NCBI RefSeq assembly: GCF_000203915.1
Contig: NC_008391.1
Span: 2,542,001 to 2,606,000, forward strand
Direction: 5' to 3'
From: Burkholderia ambifaria AMMD
GTDB lineage: Bacteria; Pseudomonadota; Gammaproteobacteria; Burkholderiales; Burkholderiaceae
Length of the DNA: 64,000 nucleotides
Position numbers and translations under genes: made by a program. The notes under the pieces were generated by a model. It was not told where the DNA came from. It did no database searches and saw only the letters and a list, made by a program, of their open reading frames with translations. This document shows positions 47,582-56,261 of the stretch, in pieces (the stretch's first letter is position 1; every line of letters starts with the position of its first letter).

Positions 47582-48823
47582 ATGTTTTTCTCGACTTCTG
47601 CCGATTTTTTCGCGACCGTGCGCTACGTGTGCCGCTGGCTCGCGCTCTCGGCCTTGCTCGGCGCGCTGGCCGGCACGGCTTCCGCGTTGTTCCTGCTCGC
47701 GCTCGACTGGGCGACCGGCACGCGCGTCGCGCATCCGTGGCTGTTGTGGGGGCTGCCGGCCGCCGGCTTCGCGACCGGCTGGGTCTACCACCGGTTCGGC
47801 CAGTCGGTCGCGCGCGGCAACAACCTGCTGATCGACGAGATTCACGACCCGAAGGCGCTCGTGCCGAAGCGGATGGCGCCGCTCGTGCTCGTCGCGACTG
47901 TCGTCACGCACCTGTTCGGCGGCTCGGCCGGGCGCGAGGGGACGGCCGTGCAGATGGGCGGCGCGCTCGCCGATCGCGTCACGCACCTGTTCCGGCTCGA
48001 TCGCGAACATCGGCGCGTGCTGCTGATGGGCGGCATCGCGGCCGGGTTCTCGTCGGTGTTCGGTACGCCGCTCGCGGGCGCCGTGTTCGGGCTCGAGGTG
48101 CTCGCGATCGGCCGCGTCCGGTACGACGCGCTGCTGACTTGCGTCGCGTCCGCGATCGTCGCGGACGTCGTGTGCCGCGCGTGGGGCGTGCATCACACCG
48201 TCTATGCGATTCCGTTCGTGCCGGCCGTGTCGGCGACGGGGCTGGCCGCGACGGTCGTCGCGGGTGTCGCGTTCGGCGTCGTCGGCCGGCTGTTCGCGTT
48301 CGCCACGCATGCGCTGACCGCGTGGTTCCGGCGCGTCGTCCGCCATGCGCCGCTGCAGCCGGTGCTCGGCGGCGCGATCGTGGCCGTGGCGGCCACCGTG
48401 CTGAACGTGCCGCAGTATCTCGGTCTCGGGATTCCGACGATCGAGGCCGCGTTTCACGGGCCGCTGCCGGCTTACGATTTCGCGGGCAAGTTCGTGTTCA
48501 CCGTCGTCACGCTCGCGTCGGGATTCAAGGGCGGCGAAGTGACGCCGCTGTTCTACATCGGCGCGACGCTCGGCAACGCGCTCGGGCAGGTGCTGGCGCT
48601 ACCGGTGCCGGTGCTCGCCGGGCTCGGCTTCGTCGCGGTGTTCGCGGGGGCGGCCAACACGCCGATCGCGTCCACGATCATGGCGATCGAACTGTTCGGC
48701 GCGGATGTCGGCGTGTATGCGATCGTGGCCTGCGTGGTCGCCTATCTGTTTTCCGGGCACGCGGGGATTTATCGCGCGCAGCGGGTGGCGGTGGGGAAGG
48801 GCGCGCAGGTGGAGGTGGAGTGA
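47582..48823 (+). CDS. ClC-type chloride channel or antiporter
   Basis: The 413-residue product has about 11 hydrophobic helices and the ClC selectivity elements: GGSAGREGTAVQMGG with the gating glutamate, FSSVFGTPLAGAVFGLEV, and KGGEVTPLFYIGATLGNAL. The first filter motif (GSGIP) is not evident, replaced by SVARGNNLLIDEIHD. It is short and matches the group of EriC-like bacterial channels without a CBS tail. ATG 47582 is chosen since upstream frames are not family-like. Unrelated to the Wsp genes as far as can be seen. Confidence 0.85.
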   Translation: MFFSTSADFFATVRYVCRWLALSALLGALAGTASALFLLALDWATGTRVAHPWLLWGLPAAGFATGWVYHRFGQSVARGNNLLIDEIHDPKALVPKRMAPLVLVATVVTHLFGGSAGREGTAVQMGGALADRVTHLFRLDREHRRVLLMGGIAAGFSSVFGTPLAGAVFGLEVLAIGRVRYDALLTCVASAIVADVVCRAWGVHHTVYAIPFVPAVSATGLAATVVAGVAFGVVGRLFAFATHALTAWFRRVVRHAPLQPVLGGAIVAVAATVLNVPQYLGLGIPTIEAAFHGPLPAYDFAGKFVFTVVTLASGFKGGEVTPLFYIGATLGNALGQVLALPVPVLAGLGFVAVFAGAANTPIASTIMAIELFGADVGVYAIVACVVAYLFSGHAGIYRAQRVAVGKGAQVEVE

Positions 48824-48872
48824 TGCGGGCGCGGAAGGCAGATTCGTCGCCGCTCCTGCGGGAGCGCGATGC

Positions 48873-49532
48873 ATGCGATGTCGGAGGGAGGGCCTGTCGT
48901 TGCTGGTACATCTGATCGGGCCGGGCGGCGCCGGCAAGACCACGGTCGGGGCGCTCGTCGCGGCGCGCCTGAACTGGCGGTGCCTCGACGTAGATCAATA
49001 CTTCCTGGCGGCGCACGGGAGCATCGCCGACTTCATCCGGGACCGCGGCTATGTCGAATACGCCGCGCACAACGTCAGGCTGTACGAGCAACTCAAGCGC
49101 GGTACTTCGGTGCCCACGATCTGCGTGATGTCGTCTGGTTTCATGCTGTATCCGCCCGAGGTCGCGCCGGCCTATCCGGCGCTTCGCCGTGGCATCGAGG
49201 AGGACGGATACACCGCACTCCTGCTGCCTTCGTTCGATCTCGAACGCTGCGCGAAACTGGTCGTGGGCCGGCAAATGTCCCGGCCTTATCTGAATGCGAA
49301 TGAAGACGACGAGATGCGCAAGATCCGCGATCGGTTCCCCGCGTTCATGCGCCTGAACTGCAAGCGGTTTGCGAGCGACGGCCCACCCGAACACGTGGCG
49401 GCCGACATCGAACGGTTTATCGTGGCGTCGATGCCATCGGGTGAACACGGTCCGTATCCGGTCGTGGTCGATCGCCCGACGCGCCCATGCGGTACCTGCG
49501 GCCCAAGAAGCGAGGAGAACGACATTCAATGA
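48873..49532 (+). CDS. P-loop kinase, shikimate-kinase-like, function unknown
   Basis: The 219-residue product has a Walker A motif (IGPGGAGKTT) and DVDQYF in the position of the shikimate-kinase substrate Asp. It lacks other shikimate kinase signatures. Two starts compete: ATG 48873 and TTG 48900, the latter right after GGAGGGAGGG. The C-terminus has a CGTCG pair. It overlaps the next gene by 4 bp, so the two are likely translated together. Substrate unknown; it may phosphorylate a small metabolite. Confidence 0.65.
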   Translation: MRCRREGLSLLVHLIGPGGAGKTTVGALVAARLNWRCLDVDQYFLAAHGSIADFIRDRGYVEYAAHNVRLYEQLKRGTSVPTICVMSSGFMLYPPEVAPAYPALRRGIEEDGYTALLLPSFDLERCAKLVVGRQMSRPYLNANEDDEMRKIRDRFPAFMRLNCKRFASDGPPEHVAADIERFIVASMPSGEHGPYPVVVDRPTRPCGTCGPRSEENDIQ

Positions 49533-50110
49533 CGCTGGAAGACTTTCTGATCGAAGCGCGGCGCCTCGCCAGGCCATCCCGTCAATACCGCTTCGCGGAC
49601 GACGGCGAACCCGTCACCGGCTACTGGCACGGGGTCGACGCCGGCGCGTTGTGCATCTCCATCGAGCGTGACGGCATGTGGCTGAACGTGCATCTCGACG
49701 CAAGCGATGCGTCAGGCCACGTGGAAACTACTACGCAACCTGTCCGTTCAGACCGCCCGCTGTGCCGATCCGACGCGATGTCGCTGCCGCCGGTCGATGC
49801 GGTGTTCCGCTTTGGCTCCGCCGCGATCGGCGCCTACCTCGACGCGCATGGCTGGCAGCGCGACTGGGGATTCAACGACAACTTCGAGGGCACGGCCGCG
49901 CACGACTACGCGCGCGAGTGGATCGCGCAATGCCCGCTCTACACGGGCGGCGTGGTGGCCGTCGCGGGCGGGTGGAACATGCCGTGGCCCGACGACGGGG
50001 ACGAGCCGGTCGATCTCGAACTCGTCCTCTGGACGTTCGAGGAATCGGAACCGTGGATCGAGGTGTTTTTCGACGGCAGCCGGTACTCGGTGATCCAGCG
50101 GATCACCTAG
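49529..50110 (+). CDS. hypothetical protein coupled to the P-loop kinase gene
   Basis: The 193-residue protein is acidic and soluble with many Trp. It appears to have two parts: about 1-75 and a second domain of about 90-190 ending in DGSRYSVIQRIT. I do not recognise a family. GAGGAG precedes the ATG, which lies within the stop of the upstream gene. It is convergent with ribE. Confidence 0.6.
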   Translation: MTLEDFLIEARRLARPSRQYRFADDGEPVTGYWHGVDAGALCISIERDGMWLNVHLDASDASGHVETTTQPVRSDRPLCRSDAMSLPPVDAVFRFGSAAIGAYLDAHGWQRDWGFNDNFEGTAAHDYAREWIAQCPLYTGGVVAVAGGWNMPWPDDGDEPVDLELVLWTFEESEPWIEVFFDGSRYSVIQRIT

Positions 50111-50128
50111 CACGCGGGTAATCCCACG

Positions 50129-50842
50129 TTACTGCTTCGGCAGCCGCGCGACATTGCGCGCCAGCAGTTCCTCGATATCGATGCCTTTTTCCGCCAGCAG
50201 CGCGGTGACGACGCCGTTCAATTCGCCGAGCGTTTCCTTGACCGATTCGCGGATCGTATCCACGACGACCTGGGTGCTACGCTCGATCTCGATATTGACC
50301 TTGGCGTCGACGCCCTTCGCATCGAACGTGGTCGCGCGGCGCGTTTCGGGAATCAGCCAGACTTCGAACCAGCCTTCGTCGCGATTGACGTCCGACACGG
50401 TCAGGCTGCAGCCGTTGATCGCGATATAGCCCTTCGCGAAGACATAGCGTTTGAATTCGGCCGGCACGCCGATGCGGATCATCCGATTGTGTTCGGAGGA
50501 CGCGATGTGCAGGATGGTCCCCATGAAGTCGACGTGACCGGACAGCGGATGTCCGCCGATTTCCGCGCCGTCCTTCGCGGCCCGCTCCACGTTGACGCGG
50601 GCGCCGGTCGTCAGGTCGGCCAGCGTGGTGATTCGCAGGCTCGGCAACATCACGTCGAAGTCGATCAGCACCGGCGAGTGGATGGTCGTGACCGTCAGGC
50701 AGACGCCGTCGACCGACACGCTCGCGCCGATCTCGATATCGTCGGTGAAGCGCTCGGGGAATTCGATGCTGAACGTTCTCAGTTCGCCGTGATCCTTGAT
50801 GGCGCCGATGGTCGCCACGCCCTGAACAATGCCTGTAAACAT
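50129..50842 (-). CDS. ribE: riboflavin synthase alpha chain (lumazine-binding)
   Basis: The 237-residue product has two lumazine-binding halves: MFTGIVQGVATI and VDGVCLTVT in the first, GCSLTVSDV and LIPETRRATTF in the second. The EIGGHPLSGHVD segment is conserved too. It converts two molecules of 6,7-dimethyl-8-ribityllumazine to riboflavin. It is about 20 residues longer than Escherichia coli RibC at the C-terminus. No other rib gene or FMN riboswitch is nearby, so it may be a second copy or a lumazine-binding variant. Confidence 0.88.
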   Translation of the reverse strand: MFTGIVQGVATIGAIKDHGELRTFSIEFPERFTDDIEIGASVSVDGVCLTVTTIHSPVLIDFDVMLPSLRITTLADLTTGARVNVERAAKDGAEIGGHPLSGHVDFMGTILHIASSEHNRMIRIGVPAEFKRYVFAKGYIAINGCSLTVSDVNRDEGWFEVWLIPETRRATTFDAKGVDAKVNIEIERSTQVVVDTIRESVKETLGELNGVVTALLAEKGIDIEELLARNVARLPKQ

Positions 50843-50947
50843 GATCGATCCCTTGTCGCAAATTGGCTGGCCGACATGATAAGTGATCTCGGCGGCGAGC
50901 ACGCCGCGGCGCGCGGTTCGGCGCCGGCGGGCACGTGCGGTGGACGT

Positions 50948-50973
50948 AAAAAAAGCCGTGCGCGCGGCACGGC
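50948..50973 (-). terminator. rho-independent terminator after the ABC exporter
   Basis: On the minus strand a 7-bp perfect stem (GCCGTGC with GCACGGC) and 5-nt loop is followed by seven T. It lies 90 bp downstream of the ABC gene stop at 51063. Confidence 0.8.
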
Positions 50974-51062
50974 CTCGATCCGGATCTGTGTCGACCCGAT
51001 CCGGCGGCGATGACCGCGCCGCCGGGCCGGGCCGCATTGCGTCGCGTCGCGACGCGCTTGCG

Positions 51063-52925
51063 TCACACCTTCGCCGGCTCCCCTAGCGGCCCGGCATCGC
51101 GATCCGCGAGGCGCCGCGGCGAATCGGCGAGCCCTTTCGCCAGCTCCAGCGCCTGCCGCTCGAACAACCGGCGATATGTGCCGCCGTCGATGCGGATCAG
51201 CGCGTCGTGGCTGCCTTCCTCGATCACCTTGCCGCGATCGAGCACGAGCAGGCGGTCGAGCGAGCGCACCGTCGACAGCCGGTGCGCGACGACGAGCGTC
51301 GTGCGGCCGACCATCAGCCGTTCCATCGCCTGCTGGATCAGCAACTCGCTTTCGCTGTCGAGGCTCGACGTCGCTTCGTCGAGGATCAGGATCGGCGCAT
51401 CCGCGAGGAACGCACGCGCGATCGCGACGCGCTGGCGTTCGCCGCCCGACAGCTTGATCCCGCGCTCGCCGACGAGCGTGTCATAGCCGTCCGGCAGCGC
51501 GACGATGAAGTCGTGCGCGCTGGCCAGACGCGCGGCGCGCTCGATCTCCGCGCGGCTCGCGTCGGGGCGTGCATACGCGATGTTCTCCGCCAGCGTGCGG
51601 TGGAACAGCACGGGCTCCTGCTGGACGATCGCGATCTGGCTGCGCAGCGAATCCTGCCGCACCTGCGCGATGTCCTGGCCGTCGATCGTGATGCGGCCGC
51701 CCGACACGTCGTACAGGCGCTGGATCAGCTTGATGAACGTCGTCTTGCCCGACCCGGAATGACCGACGAGGCCCACGCGCTCGCCGGGCGCGATGCGCAT
51801 CGAGAAGTCGTCGTACAGCGGTACCGGATGATTGCCGTAGCGGAACGTCACGTGCTCGAAGCGGATCTCGCCTTGCCCGATCCGGATGGCCGGCGCGCCG
51901 GGACGATCGTCGATGCCGAGCGGCTGGCGCTCGAGCGCGACGAGCTCTTCCATGTCGTTGACCGAGCGCTGCAGGTTGCGGATATGCATGCCGACGTCGC
52001 GCAGGTAGCCCTGCAGCATGAAGAACATCGTCAGCGAGAATGCGATGTCGCCGACGCTCGCTTCGTCGTTCGCCCACAGCCGCAGCGCGACGCCGATCAT
52101 CGCCGCCTGCATCGCGACGAGCATCGCACCCTGCAGCCCGCCGTTGAGCGTGCCGCGCACCCACGTGCGGCGCGTGCGCTGACGCCACTTGCCGATCACG
52201 CGCGCGAGCCGCGCTTCCTCGCGCGTTTCCGCGCCGAACGCCTTGACGACCGCGTTGCAGCTCACCGCGTCCGCGAGTGCGCCGCCCATGCGGGTGTCCC
52301 ACATGTTGCCGAGCCGCGCGGCCGGCGCGACGATGCCGAGCGACACGGCGACCGTCACCGAGATGTACAGCAGCGAGCCCGCGCCGACGACGAACCCCAT
52401 CACCGGCCAGTGCGTGCCGAGCAGCACGGTCGCGCCGACGAGCATCGTGACCGACGGCAGCAGCGCGATCAGCACCGTGTCGTTCAGCAGGTCGAGCGCC
52501 CAGATCCCGCGCGTGATCTTGCGCACGGTCGAGCCCGCGAAACTGTTCGCGTGCCAGTCGGTCGAGAAGCGCTGCACGCGATGGAACGACGCGGCGGCGA
52601 TCTCGCTCATCATCTTCAGCGTGAGCGTGATGATGTTCAGGTAGACGCCTTGCCGCAGCAGCGTCGCGGCGATGCCGAGCGCGGCCAGCGTGCCGAACGC
52701 GGCGAGGGCCGAATGCCACGCGGCGGCGCGCTCGGTCAGGCCGGTCGACAGCGCATCGACGAGGCGCCCGGCGAACAGCGGCGTGAGCACGTCGGCGAGC
52801 GCACCGAGCAGCGCGAGTGCGGTGATCGTCGCGATGCGTACCGGCTGCTTGCGCCAGTAGCGGAAAGTGAAGCCGAAGACGGCCTGGAATGCCTGGCCGC
52901 CCAGATGGGTGGTTTTTCTGGTCAT
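51063..52925 (-). CDS. ABC-type exporter, fused transmembrane and ATPase domains
   Basis: The 620-residue half-transporter has six transmembrane helices in residues about 20-330. The ATPase domain has Walker A GHSGSGKTT, the LSGGERQR signature, Walker B ILILDEATSSLD and the His switch VVAHRLS. It resembles MsbA/MDR-like exporters for lipids or drugs. It is preceded by a long leader containing a possible 16-codon ORF. The substrate cannot be inferred from neighbours. Confidence 0.9.
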   Translation of the reverse strand: MTRKTTHLGGQAFQAVFGFTFRYWRKQPVRIATITALALLGALADVLTPLFAGRLVDALSTGLTERAAAWHSALAAFGTLAALGIAATLLRQGVYLNIITLTLKMMSEIAAASFHRVQRFSTDWHANSFAGSTVRKITRGIWALDLLNDTVLIALLPSVTMLVGATVLLGTHWPVMGFVVGAGSLLYISVTVAVSLGIVAPAARLGNMWDTRMGGALADAVSCNAVVKAFGAETREEARLARVIGKWRQRTRRTWVRGTLNGGLQGAMLVAMQAAMIGVALRLWANDEASVGDIAFSLTMFFMLQGYLRDVGMHIRNLQRSVNDMEELVALERQPLGIDDRPGAPAIRIGQGEIRFEHVTFRYGNHPVPLYDDFSMRIAPGERVGLVGHSGSGKTTFIKLIQRLYDVSGGRITIDGQDIAQVRQDSLRSQIAIVQQEPVLFHRTLAENIAYARPDASRAEIERAARLASAHDFIVALPDGYDTLVGERGIKLSGGERQRVAIARAFLADAPILILDEATSSLDSESELLIQQAMERLMVGRTTLVVAHRLSTVRSLDRLLVLDRGKVIEEGSHDALIRIDGGTYRRLFERQALELAKGLADSPRRLADRDAGPLGEPAKV

Positions 52926-53096
52926 ATTTCGTTGCCCGGCGCATCGCGCGACGGGACTTTCCGGTTCGGAGAACGTCGAAAACGCAACAGCCGGGCCGCG
53001 CGAACGACGCGGGCGGAATGAGACGGGCTGTCGGGAAAGTGCGCGGGCCGGCGGGTCAGCGAAGAACCCGGGAGCCGGCGCGGACGACGGGCTGGA

Positions 53097-53147
53097 TCAG
53101 CCGCGTCGCGAGACCACGTTCGGGAAGGCTGCTGGCATTCGGAACAT
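53097..53147 (-). CDS. possible 16-residue leader peptide ahead of the ABC exporter
   Basis: On the minus strand, GGGAGG with 5-bp spacing precedes ATG at 53147. The frame MFRMPAAFPNVVSRRG ends at TGA, 171 bp before the exporter start. The ribosome site is among the strongest in the window for so short a frame. Leader peptides ahead of ABC exporters can control expression by ribosome stalling; here only the arrangement is visible. Confidence 0.4.
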   Translation of the reverse strand: MFRMPAAFPNVVSRRG

Positions 53148-53201
53148 CTGCACCTCCCTGAAGTGAATGATTGAAAGGGCGTCGAAAAGACGTGTAGGGA
53201 G

Positions 53202-53229
53202 TTTATCAGCAGTGCGGGACTCGCCGCAA
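53202..53229 (-). promoter_or_regulatory. promoter candidate for the leader ORF and ABC exporter
   Basis: On the minus strand TTGCGG (53229-53224) and GATAAA (53207-53202) are 16 bp apart, about 55 bp upstream of the leader ATG. It is a moderate match to sigma-70 elements. Confidence 0.35.
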
Positions 53230-53431
53230 CGTCTGACGAATGCGGCGTTGCAGCGTCGATACGGTCGGCCGGTCAGCGTATGCGACGCTTCGGCCCTTTT
53301 CCCCCGCGTGCGTTCCGCGGTGTGGCGCCGCACAGTAAAAAGGCCGGCGTGCCGCATCGATTACACTTTGCGGTTGCGCGCCGGCCGCAGCGGCCCCGCG
53401 GATTCACCCCCGATACATTCCTGAGGAAACG

Positions 53432-54313
53432 ATGAGCGACGTTCAGCAAGGCATCCTGGCTCCGATCGACACGGCGGCCCGGTACCTCACTTTCACGATT
53501 TCGGACAACGCCAATGTGGCAACGGCGCTGAGGGCATTGCGCGAGCTCGTCGACGGGCGCGGCACGGTCGCCGGCTTCGGGCATGCGCTGGCCGCGCACC
53601 TCGGGCGCCCGGTGCCGGGCCTGACCGAATACCCGGCATTCGCGGTGAACGACCGCACGCTGCCGATCACGCCGGCCGACGTGTGGGTCTGGCTGCGCGG
53701 CGACGATCGCGGCGATCTCGTGCTGCGCACGCGGGCGATCGAGCGGGCGCTGGCGCCGGCATTCGCGCTGCAGGACGCGGTGGACGGGTTCCGCTATTCG
53801 AACGATCGCGACCTGTCGGGTTACGAGGACGGCACCGAGAACCCGACCGGCGAAGACGCGCTCGCCGCGGCGATCGTCACCGGGCAGGGCGCCGGGCTCG
53901 ACGGGTCGAGCTTCGTCGCGGTTCAGCAATGGCTGCACGACTTCGACCAGATGGAACGCATCGCGTCGGGCGACATGGATCACATCATCGGGCGCCGCCG
54001 CTCGGACAACGAGGAACTCGACGACGCACCCGAGTTCGCGCACGTGAAGCGCACCGCGCAGGAGAGCTTCGAGCCGGAGGCGTTCATGCTGCGCCGTTCG
54101 TCGCCGTGGTCCGATGCGCGTCGCGCCGGGCTCTACTTCGTCGCGTTCGGTTGTTCGTTCCGCGCGTTCGACGTGCAGATGCGCCGGATGAGCGGCGCGG
54201 ATGACGGCATCGTCGACGGCCTGTTCCGCTTCACGCGGCCGCTGACGGGCGCGTATTTCTGGTGCCCGCCGGTGAAGGACGGCAAGCTGGACCTGTCCGC
54301 GCTCGGCCTTTAA
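53432..54313 (+). CDS. DyP-type haem peroxidase (YfeX-like)
   Basis: The 293-residue product has the DyP signature GYEDGTENP with the catalytic Asp133, the proximal haem ligand candidate His204 (FAHVKRTA) and Arg221 (MLRRSSPW). The C-terminal segment FRFTRPLTGAYFWCPP is conserved in cytosolic YfeX proteins. No Tat signal is present. It likely acts on small phenolic or porphyrin substrates with H2O2. A strong terminator follows. Confidence 0.9.
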   Translation: MSDVQQGILAPIDTAARYLTFTISDNANVATALRALRELVDGRGTVAGFGHALAAHLGRPVPGLTEYPAFAVNDRTLPITPADVWVWLRGDDRGDLVLRTRAIERALAPAFALQDAVDGFRYSNDRDLSGYEDGTENPTGEDALAAAIVTGQGAGLDGSSFVAVQQWLHDFDQMERIASGDMDHIIGRRRSDNEELDDAPEFAHVKRTAQESFEPEAFMLRRSSPWSDARRAGLYFVAFGCSFRAFDVQMRRMSGADDGIVDGLFRFTRPLTGAYFWCPPVKDGKLDLSALGL

Positions 54314-54331
54314 GCGCCGGACGATATCCGC

Positions 54332-54373
54332 AAACGGGCGGGCCGCGCATCGTGCGCGGCCCGCCCGTTTTGT
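54332..54373. terminator. strong bidirectional terminator between DyP and OsmC
   Basis: A 17-bp perfect stem (54332-54348 with 54354-54370) has a 5-nt ATCGT loop; TTTTGTTT follows on the plus strand and AAA precedes it. It sits between the convergent peroxidase and OsmC genes and should stop both. Confidence 0.88.
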
Positions 54374-54455
54374 TTGTGATGCGTCGATCGCGTGCGGCGC
54401 AGCGGTGTGAATTCCGTTCGCCCCCGCCCAACCCGCACGCCCGGCACGGCGCGCG

Positions 54456-54857
54456 TCAGCTCAGCGTCGTTTCGATGCGCGTGCCGCGCTTGATGAACAG
54501 CGTCACCGGCGTCTTCTCGCAGATTTCCGCGAGGCGCTGGCGCTGCGCGTCGTCGAGCGGACCCTCGAGCGTGACGGTGCGGCGCACGTATTGCTGGCCT
54601 TCGCGATCGGCATGCAGTTCGGTGTGCACGTCGATGCGCACGGCCGGCCACGTCTTGCGCTGCATGTACATGCGCAGCGTCGCGGCCGTGCATTGCGCGA
54701 GGCCGGCGAGCACGAACTCGAACGGCGCCGGCCCGAGGCCCTGGCCGCCTTCGCGCGGCGCTTCGTCGCCGGTCAGCGCATGCGTGCCGGCCTGCAGCTG
54801 GACGACGTAGTTGGGCGCGTCGGCGGCGAGGGTGGCGGCAGCGTGGATGAGCGGCAT
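54456..54857 (-). CDS. OsmC/Ohr-family peroxiredoxin-like protein
   Basis: The 133-residue product matches OsmC proteins. The first reactive Cys is in GLAQCTAATLRMY and the second in LAEICEKTPVT, with an Arg before LEGPL. The group detoxifies organic hydroperoxides. Together with the neighbouring DyP peroxidase it suggests an oxidative-stress context, although the genes are on opposite strands. A GGAGACTTGCC ribosome region precedes the ATG. Confidence 0.88.
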   Translation of the reverse strand: MPLIHAAATLAADAPNYVVQLQAGTHALTGDEAPREGGQGLGPAPFEFVLAGLAQCTAATLRMYMQRKTWPAVRIDVHTELHADREGQQYVRRTVTLEGPLDDAQRQRLAEICEKTPVTLFIKRGTRIETTLS

Positions 54858-54975
54858 GGCAAGTCTCCGTTAAGCGGGAAAGAAGGGGCCGCGACGATGC
54901 GCGGCGTACGAGCCGTCAGCATACCGTCCTGCCGAAAACCGCGGGCGCAGCGTGCTTCGACGACGCTCGACGGGA

Positions 54976-55896
54976 TCAGACGGCGACGCCGGCAGTCCCG
55001 CGCACGAGCGCGGCGACGCGTTCGCGCACCCACTGATGCGCGCGGTCGGTCTCGCGCGATTCGTGCCAGTACGCGAGCAGCGGAAACGGTTTGAGCCGCA
55101 GCGGCAGCGGCTGCACGGCGACCGGCAGCAGCGCCGCCATGCGCAGCGCATACGAGCGCGGCAGCGTCAGCAGCAGATCGCCCGCCGCCGCGATCTGGCA
55201 CGCGGCGAAGTAATGCTGGCACACGAGCTGGATGTGCCGGAAGCGTCCGTCGCTGCCGAGCAGCACGTCGAGCGATTGCGGTTCGCCGAGCGGCGACACC
55301 GCGATATGCCGCGCGGCGAAATAGTCGGCGCGTCGCAGCGGGCCGCTCGTCAGCGGATGATCGTGCCGCATCGCGACGACGAGCGAATCGTCGAGCAGGT
55401 GTTCGGTCGCGATGCGCGGGCCGGTTTGCACGCGTCGATCGACGGCGAGATCGAGATTGCCCGACGCGAGTTCGCGTTCGATGTCATGCACCGCGACGCG
55501 GCGGCTCACGAATCGCAGGCCGGGAGCTTCGTCGGCGAACGCGGCGACGATCTGTGGCAGCGCGATCGATTCGATTACGTCGCGAATGCCGACCGCGATG
55601 CTCAGGTCGAGCGTCGCCGGGTCGAACGCCGACGGGTCGCGCGCGGTGCGCTGCAGTCCGGCGAGGTGAAGCTGCACGTCGGCGATGATCGCGCGCGTGC
55701 GCTCGGTCGGCACGACGCGATTGCCCTGGCGAACGAACAGCGGGTCGTCGAAATGCGCGCGCAGCCGGTTGAGCGCATGCGTGACGGCCGGCTGCGTCAG
55801 ATGCAGCGCGCGGGCGGCCGCGCCGATGCCGCCGTTCACGTAGACGGCGTCGAGCACGCGGAACAGGTTCAGGTCGAGACGATGATCGGCGGGCAC
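54976..55896 (-). CDS. LysR-family regulator, NodD-like subgroup
   Basis: The 306-residue product starts with GTG at 55896. The HTH segment RLDLNLFRVLDAVYVNGG then GAAARALHLTQPAVTHALNR resembles the NodD/LeuO subgroup. It is followed downstream by osmC, with 118 bp between them, and is divergent from the AraC gene across 365 bp. Target not evident. Confidence 0.88.
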   Translation of the reverse strand: MPADHRLDLNLFRVLDAVYVNGGIGAAARALHLTQPAVTHALNRLRAHFDDPLFVRQGNRVVPTERTRAIIADVQLHLAGLQRTARDPSAFDPATLDLSIAVGIRDVIESIALPQIVAAFADEAPGLRFVSRRVAVHDIERELASGNLDLAVDRRVQTGPRIATEHLLDDSLVVAMRHDHPLTSGPLRRADYFAARHIAVSPLGEPQSLDVLLGSDGRFRHIQLVCQHYFAACQIAAAGDLLLTLPRSYALRMAALLPVAVQPLPLRLKPFPLLAYWHESRETDRAHQWVRERVAALVRGTAGVAV

Positions 55897-56261
55897 GGAC
55901 GAAGTCGGCGTGGTGGACGTTGAGCGATTCTAATTGACACGCGGACAACGGAACGCATGTGGCATGCGCGCGTTCGTTCGCACCCGGCGTTGCCGCGAAT
56001 ATCGCGAGGATCGGCAACGCCGCGCATGCGCCTTTCATGCGTATTTCCACGTGGCTATACCAGCGCTCGGCAACAGCCTGTAGTAATCCGCCATCATGCT
56101 GTCACGGTCGGCCATTTCGCGCCAAATAGAGGACCCCTTCGGCTAAGATGCCGTCGCTTCATATTTTGAGATAGCCGTCCTGTCGCACGTGTCCAAACCA
56201 AATATAAGCCTGACAGTTCGACGGTAATACAAGAAGTCGAAACAGTCCGGGGGCTTGGTCA
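55897..56261. other. divergent intergenic region between LysR and AraC regulators
   Basis: The gap contains a long inverted repeat (55985-56022), moderately AT-rich stretches near 56158-56205 with TATAAG-like elements, and no gene. TTGACA near 55934 is a good -35 hexamer but has no partner on the plus strand. Confidence 0.35.
55985..56022. repeat. 11-bp inverted repeat with 16-bp loop
   Basis: CGGCGTTGCCG and CGGCAACGCCG are perfect arms flanking a 16-bp AT/CG loop. It lies between two divergently transcribed regulators and may be an operator or an RNA hairpin. Confidence 0.55.

Larger units (their letters stand above)
52926..53431. other. divergent intergenic region between ABC exporter and DyP peroxidase
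   Basis: The 506-bp gap holds the candidate leader ORF and its promoter on the minus strand. On the plus side only TACACT near 53362 (a possible -10) and a TGAGGAA ribosome site before the peroxidase gene are visible. The minus-strand ORF 53097-53357 as a whole (86 codons) does not look like a real protein. Confidence 0.4.

Noticed and set aside
50843..51062. FMN riboswitch upstream of ribE
   Set aside because: The conserved RFN element sequence and its multi-stem layout were not found.
53097..53357. 86-codon minus-strand protein upstream of the ABC exporter
   Set aside because: The upper part is Arg-rich without a ribosome site. Only the last 16 codons have a good start, and these are listed as a possible leader.
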